64,000 nt of DNA from Cheilinus undulatus (taxonomy: Eukaryota > Chordata > Actinopteri > Labriformes > Labridae). The stretch's first letter is position 1; every line of letters begins with the position of its first letter. The notes beneath the pieces were generated by a model. The model did not search any database. It saw only the letters and a list, made by a program, of their open reading frames with translations, and had not been told where the DNA came from. The stretch spans positions 27,663,732 through 27,727,731 of the forward strand of contig NC_054886.1 of the NCBI RefSeq assembly GCF_018320785.1, written 5' to 3'. Shown one piece after another: positions 13,433-25,000 of the stretch. The position numbers and the translations under genes are program-made.

Positions 13433-13740
13433 CTATAGGACAAGGCTCTCTGTAAGGCTCATCTTGCCTGAACTTCTCAAAATACTAGATATGCCACATT
13501 GCCTGTTACACGTCTACAGTACAGACGTTTTCCAAACTGAAGCTAAGTGGAAAAGACTTGCTTTCCACACGTATGCTGCTAACCATTGAGAGGGAAATCA
13601 CAGGTGACCCAAACAAGGTCACTAGTGTCTTAAGACCCATGGCCCATTCTACCATGATTCTTGTACACTGGCTACCCTTAATGGACTTTATATTCCAACA
13701 TGAATGCATGACAACTTTTTGTGTTTACACCTGTTTCTAA

Positions 13741-13897
13741 CATCCATCCATCCATCTTCTTCCGCTTACCCAGGGACGGGTCGTGGGGGTAGCAGGTTAA
13801 GCAAGTCCACCCAGATGTCCCTTTCCCTAGCGACACTTTCCAACTCCTTCTGGGGGATCCCGAGGTGCTCCTAGACCAGACAGGATATGTAATCCCT
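13741..13897 (-). mobile_element. LINE 3' tail fragment
   Basis: Starts with the ccatccatccatcttcttcc terminus and includes ctgggggatcccgaggtgctc, matching the LINE at 10062-10735. Confidence 0.75.
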
Positions 13898-13899
13898 CC

Positions 13900-15390
13900 C
13901 TTCTTCTTTGAGGAATCTGATTTGAGCCTAAAGATCTTGACTAATGTGCAATTTTGAGCACTTTTAGGCTAGTGTGTCGTTCTAGTAGCAGCAAATGTTG
14001 CTTTGCAGAGCTCAAGAGAAGCCTAGGAATCATAATTACCATCATCAAATCATCAAAAGTACACTATGTCTTCAAACTTCTGGCCAAGTCTTTGGGCCCA
14101 ACCAGCCCCAACTAAAGTGCCATCACTTGGGGGAATTTATCCAAATTTGTGCCCCAGAAAGAAAATGTATTCCACTTTTTTTTTTATCTATATCCCTAAC
14201 ATTAACTTTGCCATCGGTGAGTCTTGGCTGGTGATATTTGTTAAAAGCTGCAGCCATTTATCATTCATGCCAACAGCTGAGGTCCAACATGGGAATTAAA
14301 CCTCCGTCTAGCTTTTTCCTGTCAAGTTGGAGCCAAAATGCCTTCAAGTATCAATGAAATTGGCCAAGCTTGCCTTAATCAATATTTATAACGAGTGTAT
14401 CTCAAAGGACTTTGCAGATAAACAGTCGGAGTGGATTTTACCAATCAGACGCCAAATACAATGAAGCAGAATTTAAGCCGATGGGTTCAACATTATTTGA
14501 AAATCAATGCAAAGTTAGCCAAGAAGGCAGTCATATAAAGTTCTTCTGTTTCAGTTTTATCAATGCAAATCAAATCTGAAAGGCTGCAACAGCTGGATCG
14601 CGTCCATGCTTTTCACATCAGAGCGCCCAATGAGTTGGCAACACATCAGAACTATTTAACTTCTGGACAAACCGATTGTGATTTCTGGAGCGGGCTGTGT
14701 TGCTGTGAGTTGAAGGAGAAGACTCCTGACTGTGCAGGAAGCGTGAATAATAATGGTTGCTTATCTGAGCTGTGGATATCTATAGAATCCAGGAAACAGA
14801 CGCTGCAACTTTGGATAAGTATGAAGAACAGAAAATCCTTCAAAACCACTCTTTTTTTCCTTCTGGCTCTGAAGTCGTAAAAGCTGAAGTGAAGTGAAGA
14901 CTGCCAGCTCCTCCTGACTGTGCAGAGCTAACAGAGTGAGCGCCGTATCCCAGCCCTCCACTGATCAATAGCTCATATTCGGTTTGGCAGCTCCAGTTTT
15001 GATGCGTATCCACTCGCACGAACGGCCATTATCCCCAGCAGCACACTTTAATCAGACTCACTTATTGGGATCTGTGGCTGGGAGTGAACCGGGGGAATGG
15101 ATGCACACGCACATACGCTCTCAGACACTGTGGCCAATCAATCACTTTAATTGATCGAGTGAATAACAGAGAAAGAAAGGGCTCAGAAGTCTCCAGATGC
15201 TGCAGCAGAGTGTCTGAGTGTCTGTAAGAGATGATGGCCGCTGCATTGATTTGGTAGGAATCCACAGTGTATGTGTGCGTTAACGAGCGTCAGTCTATTT
15301 TTACAGCCAGAAACCCGCTCTGCACCGTTACAGCCTTTGTTATGATAATGGGAGAAAGAGGAGTTTCAAAGCCAAAGAATGGTGGTTGCC
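13900..15390. other. no gene recognised
   Basis: Unassigned. Frames of 60-105 codons on both strands (for example 14563-14880) show no domain. Confidence 0.45.
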
Positions 15391-15394
15391 ATAT

Positions 15395-15660
15395 TGGAAA
15401 TGCTACACTATATGAATAAAAGTATTGACCATTACACCAACATGGACTGCAATGACATTGAATTCAAATACATGTACTTTAATATGAAGTTGGCCACTTT
15501 TGCAGCTCTTCTTGGACAGCTCTTTACAAGAGAGTGGGAATGTGTGTCCATTCATTCTGTAGAGCATTTATGAGGTCAGGCACTGATGCTGGACGAGAAG
15601 GCCTGGCTCACTATCTCCATCTCAGTTCATCCTAAAGGTGCTGGACGGGGTTGACCAGGC
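15395..15660 (-). mobile_element. Tc1/mariner-superfamily relic
   Basis: Contains the phrase gtagagcatttatgaggtca and cactgatgctggacgagaag, part of a widespread fish DNA transposon on the minus strand. Broken, no intact frame. Confidence 0.6.
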
Positions 15661-15739
15661 CCAGCCGCAGATTCCACTGGGCCCCGACAATCCCACAGTT
15701 GCTGGTCTTGATACGACTTTTCATTAGTTTTGCACACTT

Positions 15740-16165
15740 TCTCTGCCTATTGTTGCCTCTGTTAACCCTTTTTTGCCAGTGTAAAATCCTTTTTCACCAC
15801 CTTTGCTGTCCATTTTTGCCACTTTGAATCTATTTCTGCCACTGTCAGCCTATTGTCACCTATGTTAATCCATTTTGCCACTGTTTACCAGGTTTAAGGC
15901 CTATTTTTGCTGTTTAAACCCCAATTAGTCATTCTTTAGTCCTTAAGTGTCATTTAAAATCCATTTTGGCGGCTTGTATTTCTGCCTGTTGTTGCCATTT
16001 TAAACCATTTACACCGTTGTCTGCCTACTTTTGCATCTATTGACACATAGTTGGTTCTATTTATCCTAGTTGACCAAATTTTAGCACATTCTTATCACGC
16101 AAAATCCCTATTTGAGCCACTTTCTCCATAATTTTCCTACTGTTAACCCATTTTTACCTAACCTG
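15740..16165 (-). repeat. degenerate tttgccac array (reverse of gtggcaaaa)
   Basis: Irregular units of ccatttttgccacttt, the complement of the arrays at 1790 and 7250. Confidence 0.8.
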
Positions 16166-16720
16166 GCACACCAGATGGATGTGTTTCACACATCCATCTG
16201 GGAAAGCTTCAATAGGAAATGTTTGGGAAAAGGCAGAGGCTTTGAAAAAAACTCGGAGTATGATTGGATGAACGTTCTGTCTGTCACATCTCTACGGGCC
16301 AATCAGAGCAACAAAACACGTGATGTAGCGGCTATCGAGCTGCACGTTTGCAGCTACTGAGGAATAACGTAACAAAACATGGCGACTACAGACATGTAAG
16401 TACTCGACTTTTGTTTTTGAAAATAAAAACAACTCACTGCTGTTTTCTTCTTCTTTTAACCAAGAAATGTCAAGTTCTGATAAAACTGGTGCTTTAGCAA
16501 CATCCAGGCTAAGCTCTTCAGCCATAGTTGCACCGGCCTCTTGCTGCTGCTTGTTTACGTCACAACTCTCCTGCGCCTGAAAGTACTGCCCCTCGTCATC
16601 GATTGGTCCTGTCACTTTCTAACCGGGCCCAAACGGTTCAGACGGGATCTTTGCAAGATGGATTCACCAGTGAGAAACACGGAAACAGGAATATCCATCT
16701 GCTTTGCAAGGTTAATTTTA
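16166..16720 (+). mobile_element. dispersed element with terminal hairpin
   Basis: Opens with a 13 bp perfect stem (16171-16183 and 16189-16201) around a 5-base loop. It continues with GC-richer sequence whose layout resembles a repeat common in fish genomes. It interrupts the tttgccac array, which resumes at about 16725. Class unknown. Confidence 0.5.
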
Positions 16721-16724
16721 GCCC

Positions 16725-17375
16725 CTTTTGATCAGATTCCACAACCTTTTATGCCCATTTTGGCCACTTTAAACCCATTGTTGCCACGTTCCACCTTTTG
16801 CTTCTGTTAACCACTTTTGCCATTATTTTACCCAATTATACAGTTTTTGCCACATGTAACCCATTTTGACCAACTAGTGCCACTTTGATTCTATTTGTCA
16901 AATTTCACCACCTTTTATGCCCATTTTAGCCACTTTCCATTGTTGCCACCTATTTTGCCTCTATTTTGATATTTTTCATCCATTTTGCCACTTACAACCA
17001 ATGTTTGCCATGTGTAACCCCTTTATGCCACTTTTCACCTAGTTCTTTCCCCTCTGATCACCCATTTTTGCCTAATTTTACCCACTTTTGACTATCAAAA
17101 CCCATTTTTTGCACTTTTGTAATCAAATTCGACCACCTTGTATGCCCATTTTGGCCACTTCACACCCATTGTTGCCACTTTCTGCCTGATTTTTTCCTCT
17201 ATTAACCAATTTTTGCCTTTTAAAACTCATTTTTGCCATGCGTAACCCACTTATGCCACTTCAAATTGTTTTTTTTGTTTTTTTTTTGCCCATTACCCCG
17301 TTTTTTAAAACCTTTGACCTAATTTCACCACCTTTTCTCCATTTTTGCCACATTTTGCTCATCTTAATCCTGTTT
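16725..17375 (-). repeat. degenerate tttgccac array
   Basis: Continuation of the array at 15740-16165 after the hairpin-bearing element. Confidence 0.8.
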
Positions 17376-17379
17376 TAGG

Positions 17380-18780
17380 ATAGGGGGTTGTCATGACCAG
17401 GCTCAGGTGGTCACAACAAAGAAGGGAGACAATACCATGGCAAAGTTTTAAACAAATCTTTATCATTCAAATAAAACCAAAGTAAACCAAATTAAACATT
17501 TAATTCAAACAATTCCTCTAATTGAACCAAATTAGACTTAAATAATCAAATCAGGCAGATTACCGTTAAACTGAATTAAACCAAATCGTCTAAAAAGCCA
17601 AAATAGACCAAATTAAACCAAATTAGAAGATAATGTGTGTAATTGTTGTAAAATGCAAACATGACTAAAGCTCAGCCTAATCTAACATAACTAAACCAAA
17701 GTGTGGTATACCTGTGGAGGCCAGGTCAGAGAGAGAGAGTGCATGTGTGACTGCAGGAGCTTAATAAATAACCTCCACACTCAAAGCCCAGGTGTGTGAC
17801 GTTACTAACCAAGGAGCTGCACTCACAGACACAGGCTGGAGACACTCAGGCTGACAACACCAAACATCACATGATCACAGGGTTTACATTTTAAAGAAGG
17901 CCTTAAAATATGACATTCAGTGGCAGATCCATGCCAGTGTGTTTATGCAAAAAGCTCAAATGTCACTTGAGTGACTTTGTGGTCTTGTAAAACTCGCTCC
18001 ACTGTGGCCAGTTGGATGTGAAATCTTTCGCTGAATGCAACCCTATTCAAGTACCAATTTCCCTTTTGAAAGTGGTTCTGGGAAATATCTGTAGCCACTA
18101 ATTGATATGGAAGAAGAGAAGGCAGGTTTGGTCTTAACTAAGTGGATAAACAATCACAGCATCAAGTATGTCTCCTCTGTGCTGTAGGAGAGAAAGTTTT
18201 TAAAGGCATTCTATGACAGTCAAAAGTAAAACTCTCAAGCTCCGTCCCACTTCCATCTAAGGACAAAATCAATTTCCACACCTTTACCCCCCTCTCCTAG
18301 ACTGTCACTTAGCCACAGCAGGTTTTCTGTCGAAGGAGGCAGCAGAGGAGAGATTTCAGAATCTGAGCTGTCATCTGGTCGGCTTATTGATCCGGACAAA
18401 TCTCCGAAGAGCAGCTCTCCAACTGCTGATCATCATCGGAGGAATTTAAGGGGAAAACGTCATCAGACAGTTTGACAACAAGCGGTCATTTTTACAGGGA
18501 AAGTTTGGACACAGGCCCAACATTTAAACTCTGCAAAGATTCTTTAAGATAAGACAAGAGTCTCTGATCTGTGCATCTCCTGGACACGTCTCCTAACATC
18601 CTGAGACTGATATACCAAACCTCTCAAGAACATAGATCCAGATACCCCTGATGTTGTACATGGTTGTCCTCGCCTCCTCAGACTTTCTGTCGAGTCTCAA
18701 ACATGAGAAAATGTCTTGTCTTGTGACACCAGTTTCATTCACATAGTTGGTAACCATGTAGGAAAGCTAAACACCAGCTT
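17380..18780. other. no gene recognised
   Basis: Includes an aaaccaaattaaacc-rich stretch (17470-17690). The rest is unassigned. Confidence 0.45.
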
Positions 18781-18784
18781 TGCT

Positions 18785-19425
18785 CAAACTCCGTCAGGTT
18801 CCACGGGGATCAGGTGATTAGCCCTTTTTAGGATTTAACCACAAATTCTCTATTGGATTGAGGTCTGGGCTTTGACTGGGACACTCCAGAACATTCACCT
18901 TGTTGTTCATTTTACCCCCTATGTTTACAAGCCTTCCAGGCCCGGCTGCTGAGAAGCATCCTCACAGCATGATGCTGCCACTTCCATGCGTCACAGTATG
19001 AATGGTGTGTTTGTGGTGATGTGCAGTGTTAGGTGTCTGATGGCCATAAAATACCATTTTGGACTCATCAGACCAAAAGCTTTCTTCCTCATGCCTTTGT
19101 CGAACTCTAGAGGAGATTTAATCTGAGTTTTCTTCAAAGGTGTCTTTCTCTTTCCTCTCTCACATAAAGCTTTGGCTGGTGAAGAACCCGGGCAACAGTT
19201 GTTGTCTGAGGAGTCTCTCCCATCTCAGCCGCTGAAGCTTGGAACTCCTTCAGAGTAGTCATAGGTGGCCTCTCTCACTAGTCTCCTTCTTGCACACTCA
19301 CTCAGTTTGTGAGGACGTAGTAATCTAGGCAGATTAACACGTGGGCCATATTCTTTCCATTTCTTAGTGATGGATTTAACTGGACTCCAGGGCATTGGAA
19401 ATGTTTTGTATCCATTAATGCCAAT
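18785..19425 (-). mobile_element. Tc1-type transposase relic
   Basis: The minus strand reads the Tc1 DNA-binding region (KKWKEYGPRVNLPRLLRPHK, 19225-19431). Catalytic-region phrases follow around 18950-19090 (catcctcacagcatgatgct). Deleted and frameshifted. Confidence 0.85.
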
Positions 19426-19429
19426 TTCC

Positions 19430-20050
19430 ACCTATTTTCTTATTTTCTGTCTCTTTTGACTCACTTTGACCAGTTTAATCCAATTTCACCACATTTTCTG
19501 CCCTTTTACCACTTAAAATCTATTTTTGCTTTCTGCCTATTGTTGCCATTAACCTATTTTTCCTTACTTTTAACCCCAATAAGGTAGCATCAGTCCCTAC
19601 AGTGTCACTTGAAATCTATTTACCACCCCTATATCTGCCTGTTGATGCCTCTATAGACCTTCTGCACCATGTTCTGCCCATTTTTGCCTCTTTAAATACA
19701 TATTTTGTACTTTATAATCCAAGCTCACCACCTTTTGACAAATTTTTATCACGTTTAACCCCTATTTTTGCCACTTTGTACCTTTTATCCACTCTGTTAA
19801 CCCATTTTACCTCTTATTAAATAAATTTTACTACTTTCTATGCCCATCTTCCCACTTTTACCCACTGCTGCCACTTTAAACCTATTTTTTCCCCCCATTA
19901 ACCAATTCTTACCTGTTTTAACCCACTTTGCCACCTAAAAAAAACATTTTGCCACTTTCACGCTTTTTCTTCCACTTTTCTATCCAATTTCACCACCTTT
20001 GATGCCCATTTTTGCCACTTTTAGCTTATCTTAATTCTGTTATTCAGAAA
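19430..20050 (-). repeat. degenerate tttgccac array
   Basis: Same unit family as 15740-17375. It abuts the Tc1 relic. Confidence 0.8.
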
Positions 20051-21185
20051 GGGGGTTTACATTTTAATAATAATAACTTTATCTGAATAGCACTTTTACA
20101 AACATGGGTTTACAAAGTGCTTTGACATGTGCAGAAGTGAGCAGAAGAACAAAGCAAGAAGATAGAATGTGACATGCAGACAGCAACAGCAGAATCCAAA
20201 CACTTAAAGAAACTAACAAAAAATATGGATGAGGTAATAATTCAACATCAATATACATCAAAACCTAGATGTCATGTGATGCCATGCAAACTGAGACATC
20301 ACAGACATCAAAGTGCCGACATGAAACCATACTACACAACTAAGACATCAAGAACATCATCAGGATGCAGGCAAGACACAGACGTCAAGTACCATAAAAT
20401 GATAAGAACCCAGGCAATACATTTTGAAGCAGGCTGACTTGTACTTTTTAATAAGCTTTTTTCTGAGTTGCTTGGAGTGTTATTTAGTCTACATGGTGTA
20501 ATGGTAGCCAGCAATACTGAAAAACTCTCGACTGGATCTTCCAGAAATTACTTGCATTCAGGTGATCTCTGTTAAACTAAATGTGAGACTACCAGCACCA
20601 ACTGGCCGGACATCTGTTGGAAAGGGTCTGTAACACCACATTCTGTAATAACGCCCCATTATGTAATAACCCTAACCACAGGACTGAGTGTGGGCTCCAA
20701 CGTATGCCCTACCCAACTAAAATGCCCCAACTCTAACTGCTTAGTGACTTACAAAATGTGGCGTTATTACATAATTATTGAAAATTTATTACATAATGTG
20801 GCACTACAGGGTCAGTCACTTTAACTTAAAAAAAAATTTGCATATTGAGTTATGAAACCTTTACCACAAAGGTGACATTTTTTCAGAAGGCATAATCATG
20901 ATTACTTGACATTTGCGGTAAGGGTGTCATAATTTAGCAAATGACACTTATTGACAACATTCATGAAGCCCTATTCATGTTAATGACAGGTGTTATGGTC
21001 ATGATTATGACAGCATTATGTCAGTCTTATGAAAAAACTTCACAAAGTGTAACCAATTATTTTTACTGTTTACTTGTCCTAATTTTTATGACGCAACAAG
21101 GATATTATAAATCATCAAGATTAAGTTTACATTTTCATACTGGATGAAATCTGCATACTGGTGGGCCAGTTCTGATAAAAATATG
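20051..21185. other. mixed repeat fragments, no gene
   Basis: 20440-20570 carries a Tc1 leader fragment (tacatggtgtaatggtagcc, minus strand). 20620-20830 holds a short inverted-repeat-like stretch around taataacgcc and cattatgtaa. No coding frame recognised. Confidence 0.45.
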
Positions 21186-21266
21186 ATATGATCTAGGGGG
21201 CCGGGTATAACTGCACCACGGGCCGGATTTGGCCCCCAGGGCCTTGAGTTTTACACCACTGCTTCA
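21186..21266 (+). mobile_element. terminal fragment of a hAT-like element
   Basis: Contains gggccggatttggcccccag and ends gttttacaccactg, matching the right end of the element at 28035-28976. The left part was not identified. Confidence 0.55.
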
Positions 21267-21893
21267 AACAAACCATTACAAGTTCTACTATATGAGAAAC
21301 TCCTCCAAAGTGGTGTTGAAGACTCGAGGACAACAATGCAGTCTTATCAGGTTTGACTGAAGGAAAACACGGTCCTTTACTGACGTCTAGTGGCCGTACA
21401 ACATCACTGCAGGCCCTCTATGCACTTTTTAATGCAGTTTGGGGTTTAAGCTGAAAAGGATACCTGATAAATGTTGATTTTTTTAAACAAAGATGACAGC
21501 CTTCTTTAAATCGAACACATAAAAACACATCTTTATTTTAAGAGAATGCTTGACAGCCATTAAAAAATAGCACAGCATCATCTGGTCGTCTTTTATACAG
21601 ATTAGCATAGGGATATTAACATGATAAACACTGTACAACATGTAAAAATACACTTCCTCTAAACTCAACAATATGAACCTTATAAAAACTGGTGGGCTTG
21701 TACCAATGATTCATGAGTAAAGGAAGAGTTTACTAACCTCCCAGCTACAAAGGCGTCTAATAAAGCAAGACTTTATCTTCTCATAAAAATGAAATGTAAC
21801 TAAAATAAGCTATAACTGTAAAACAATACACAAACTTTTTAATCACAAATGCCTACGTTTGAACTTTTTTCCAACTCAAACTGGAGTCAAACA

Positions 21894-22026
21894 TTTATTT
21901 CAAATATATAAAAGACAAGAATATGTTCATAAATATTAAAACATATTAACAAATTATTTACAAGGTTTAAGGAAATATTTTATAGATTTTCACTCTAGCT
22001 TGGTAAGAGTTGATATTTTTTGGATC
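21894..22026 (-). other. ccnb3: ccnb3 3' UTR with candidate poly(A) signal
   Basis: About 130 bases after the stop, a minus-strand AATAAA is present at 21899-21894. A further tttatt on the plus strand near 21533 could serve a longer transcript. The true cleavage site cannot be read from sequence alone. Confidence 0.5.
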
Positions 22027-22096
22027 TCACTGGTGTAACGCTTTCTCCAAAGAGTCCATGCTGACCAACGGAAGGGTTGCAACTTCAAAAAACACC
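22027..22096 (-). CDS. ccnb3: ccnb3 last coding exon and stop (residues 407-429)
   Basis: Completes a split Lys codon, then reads [22 protein letters not shown] and a TGA stop at 22027-22029. Acceptor tttcag. Confidence 0.92.
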
Positions 22097-25000
22097 CTGA
22101 AACACATTAAATAACCACTTTAATCATCTTGTGATTCATTTATGCCATGCTAGTATAAAAAGGTTGGTTTTGTACTCACTTGTGGGAGTATTTGTTCCTG
22201 ATGGCTCTGAGTTTGTCATCAGGAGGCGCTGAAAGCATCACGTGGAGTTTTCTGACGACAGGCGCCAAATCTGACGTCTGATACCCAGAGTGGAACTGCA
22301 GGATGGGACTCTGCAGGAAAAAGCGAAACAAGACAGGAAGTTTTCACCGCTGCACGTACAAAAACATGAGAGAAGATGTTCTACAAACCCACTGCTCAGG
22401 ATTCATTACTTTCACTTTGTTCTATAAACATAATCATGGCTGAATGACAAAAAATCTCACAACAGCTAATTATGAAACAAAATGAAATTACCCAGCATGC
22501 AGCGTGTACCACTGCTGTAATGATGAATCCAATTTACAGGGAAAAAATATTTACATTTAAATTGGAAGGGGAGGTTTGCTCACATGAGGAAGAGCTGCAG
22601 AAAGGCTCTCTGTGCCGAAGTCGAGCTGAAGCGACTAACAGTACAGTGCAGATAAAAAGTTATATCTAAGGGAAAAAAAGTGCCTGCTTAAATATTCATC
22701 CAGCCAATTGGTGCTAGCAGTCGCACAGTTAGTGAAATGGGGATCATCTGAGTGCAGCAAATGTGTTGCTAGTGATTGTAGTGTAAAGACACCTGTGTCT
22801 GGAAGTCCAGTTGCTGCTTAATTAGCATTCACAGCTACCATTACACCATGAAGACAAAAGAACACTCCAAGAAAAAAGGTTATTGAAAAGTTTAAGTCAG
22901 GGGGTGGATATAAAAAAATTAAAGGATCTGAAAATTCCTTTTGGTTCAGTTAAATCTATCATCAAGGAATGGAAGGAATATGCCACATGTGTAAATCTGC
23001 CCAGATCAGGCCGTCCTCACAAACTGAGGCCCCGTCCACACAGAGACAAGTTTCGGCATAAATGCAAACGTTTTTGTCATATCTGCGTTTCAGCCATATG
23101 GAAAAGGCGTTTTGGGAGGCTGTAAACGCTACTTTTTGAAACTGGGTCCAAGCACAAATTTGTAAACCAGTGATACTCAATGTGTGGCTCTGGATTCACA
23201 TGTGGCCCTTTTGTGATTATTTGTGGCTCTTTGTGTCTTAATTTTAAATATTATTCCCCCAGAAAACCTTAAAAAAAAGGGGGAACTTTTTGCCATTTTC
23301 AAGATTTTGCCACTATCTTTTGCCATTGAACAGCCTGTATCCCAATTTTTTGGCGATTTTGCAACTTCTTTTCACCACCTTTTCTCAGTTTTTTTTCCCA
23401 CTTTTATCCCATTTTTGCCCTTTATCACAATATTTTCCATTTCTTGCCCATTTAAGCTACCTATTGCCATTAAATACCCCTTTTTTCCTATTTTTTGCCC
23501 CTTCTTGCAACATCTTTGACACTTTTGCCCCCATTTTTACCCTTTTTTATTGCCACTTTTTGTCCAAATAAGCTACCTATTGCTATTAAATACCACTTGT
23601 TTCCTTTTTCCCCAAAATTTTGCCCCTTCTTTTCGCCACTTTCTTGCCCATTTTTACCATCTTTCACCATTTTTTGCCACATTTTGCCCATTTAAGCTAC
23701 CTTTTGCCATTACATACCACCTGTTTCCAATTTTTTGCCCATTTTAGTCCATTTCACTAATTTTTTTGCCACTTATGGACCATTTTTTTGCCTACTGTAA
23801 CTAACTAATTTCAGTCACTTTTAGTGGTTCCATGCTTACGCAGACACTTCCTGAAACAATCTCGGATTTGCGGAAAACTTTTTCAAAACGAAACGGAAGT
23901 ATATCATTTTTGTCTCTGTGTGGACAAGGCCTTGGTGACCGTGTAAGAAGGAGCCTAGTGAGAGAGGCCACCAAGACACCTATGACTACTCTGAAAGAGT
24001 TCCAAGCTTCAGCAGCTGAGATGGGAGACTCTGCATACGACAACTGTTGGCCGTGTTCTTCATCAGTCAGAGCTTTATGGGAGAGTGGCAAAGAGAAAAC
24101 CACTGTTGAGGAAAACTCATTAAATCTGGACTAAAGTTCACCAAAAGGCATGTGGGAGACTCCATGGTCAAGCAGAAGAAAGATCTCTTTGCCATCAGAC
24201 AAGACGCCAAACACTGCACAGCAAACACACCATCCCCACTGTGAAGCACGGTGGTGGCAGCATCATGCTGTGGGGATGCTTCTCAGCAGCTGGCTATAGA
24301 AGGCTTGTAAAGGTAGAGTGTAAAATGATTACAGGAAAATCCTAGAGGACAATCTTGTTCAGCCTGCAGGAGAACTTCGGCTTGGGAGGAGACGTTGATC
24401 TGAAGCATACAGCGAAAGCGACACAGAAATGGTTTAGAGACAGCAGTGAATTTTCTGGAGTGGCCCAGACTTTTTGGTCAAAAAAGCCAAATTATATTGA
24501 CCAACATTGGTTGATACAATCAACAAGAGGAAAGGGATTTTTTTCATGTCACAATGGTCACTAGGAGACCACGGAGTAGAGCCGGGCGGTATGGTCTAAA
24601 ATTCATACCATCATCCTCATATCACAGTATAACGTAACAAAGAGATAAAATGAGACGTCAACGTAATGAGGAATAATGAAGTCTGTTGGTCCAGCCTAAA
24701 ACTCCACTAGCACTTCTTCATACAGCCGACGTTCACAGCGGATAAAGGCAGATTCTTATATCCAAAATGACCAACGCTTTAAAAAGTTGAGCAGAGGTGT
24801 GACGTACCCATCCTCCCAGGTCTTTGGTAACCAGCGCCATCAGCAGGCAGGCAGAGGCGAGCAGCGACCCCCTCACCGCCACCATCTCCATCTCCATCAG
24901 ACTCATCTCACAGAAGTACCGCGCCAGAGTCAGCGTGTCCATGCCCGCGCTCACACACTGCAGACAAACCGGAAACACCAGCGTTTAGAGCGAAACTCAT

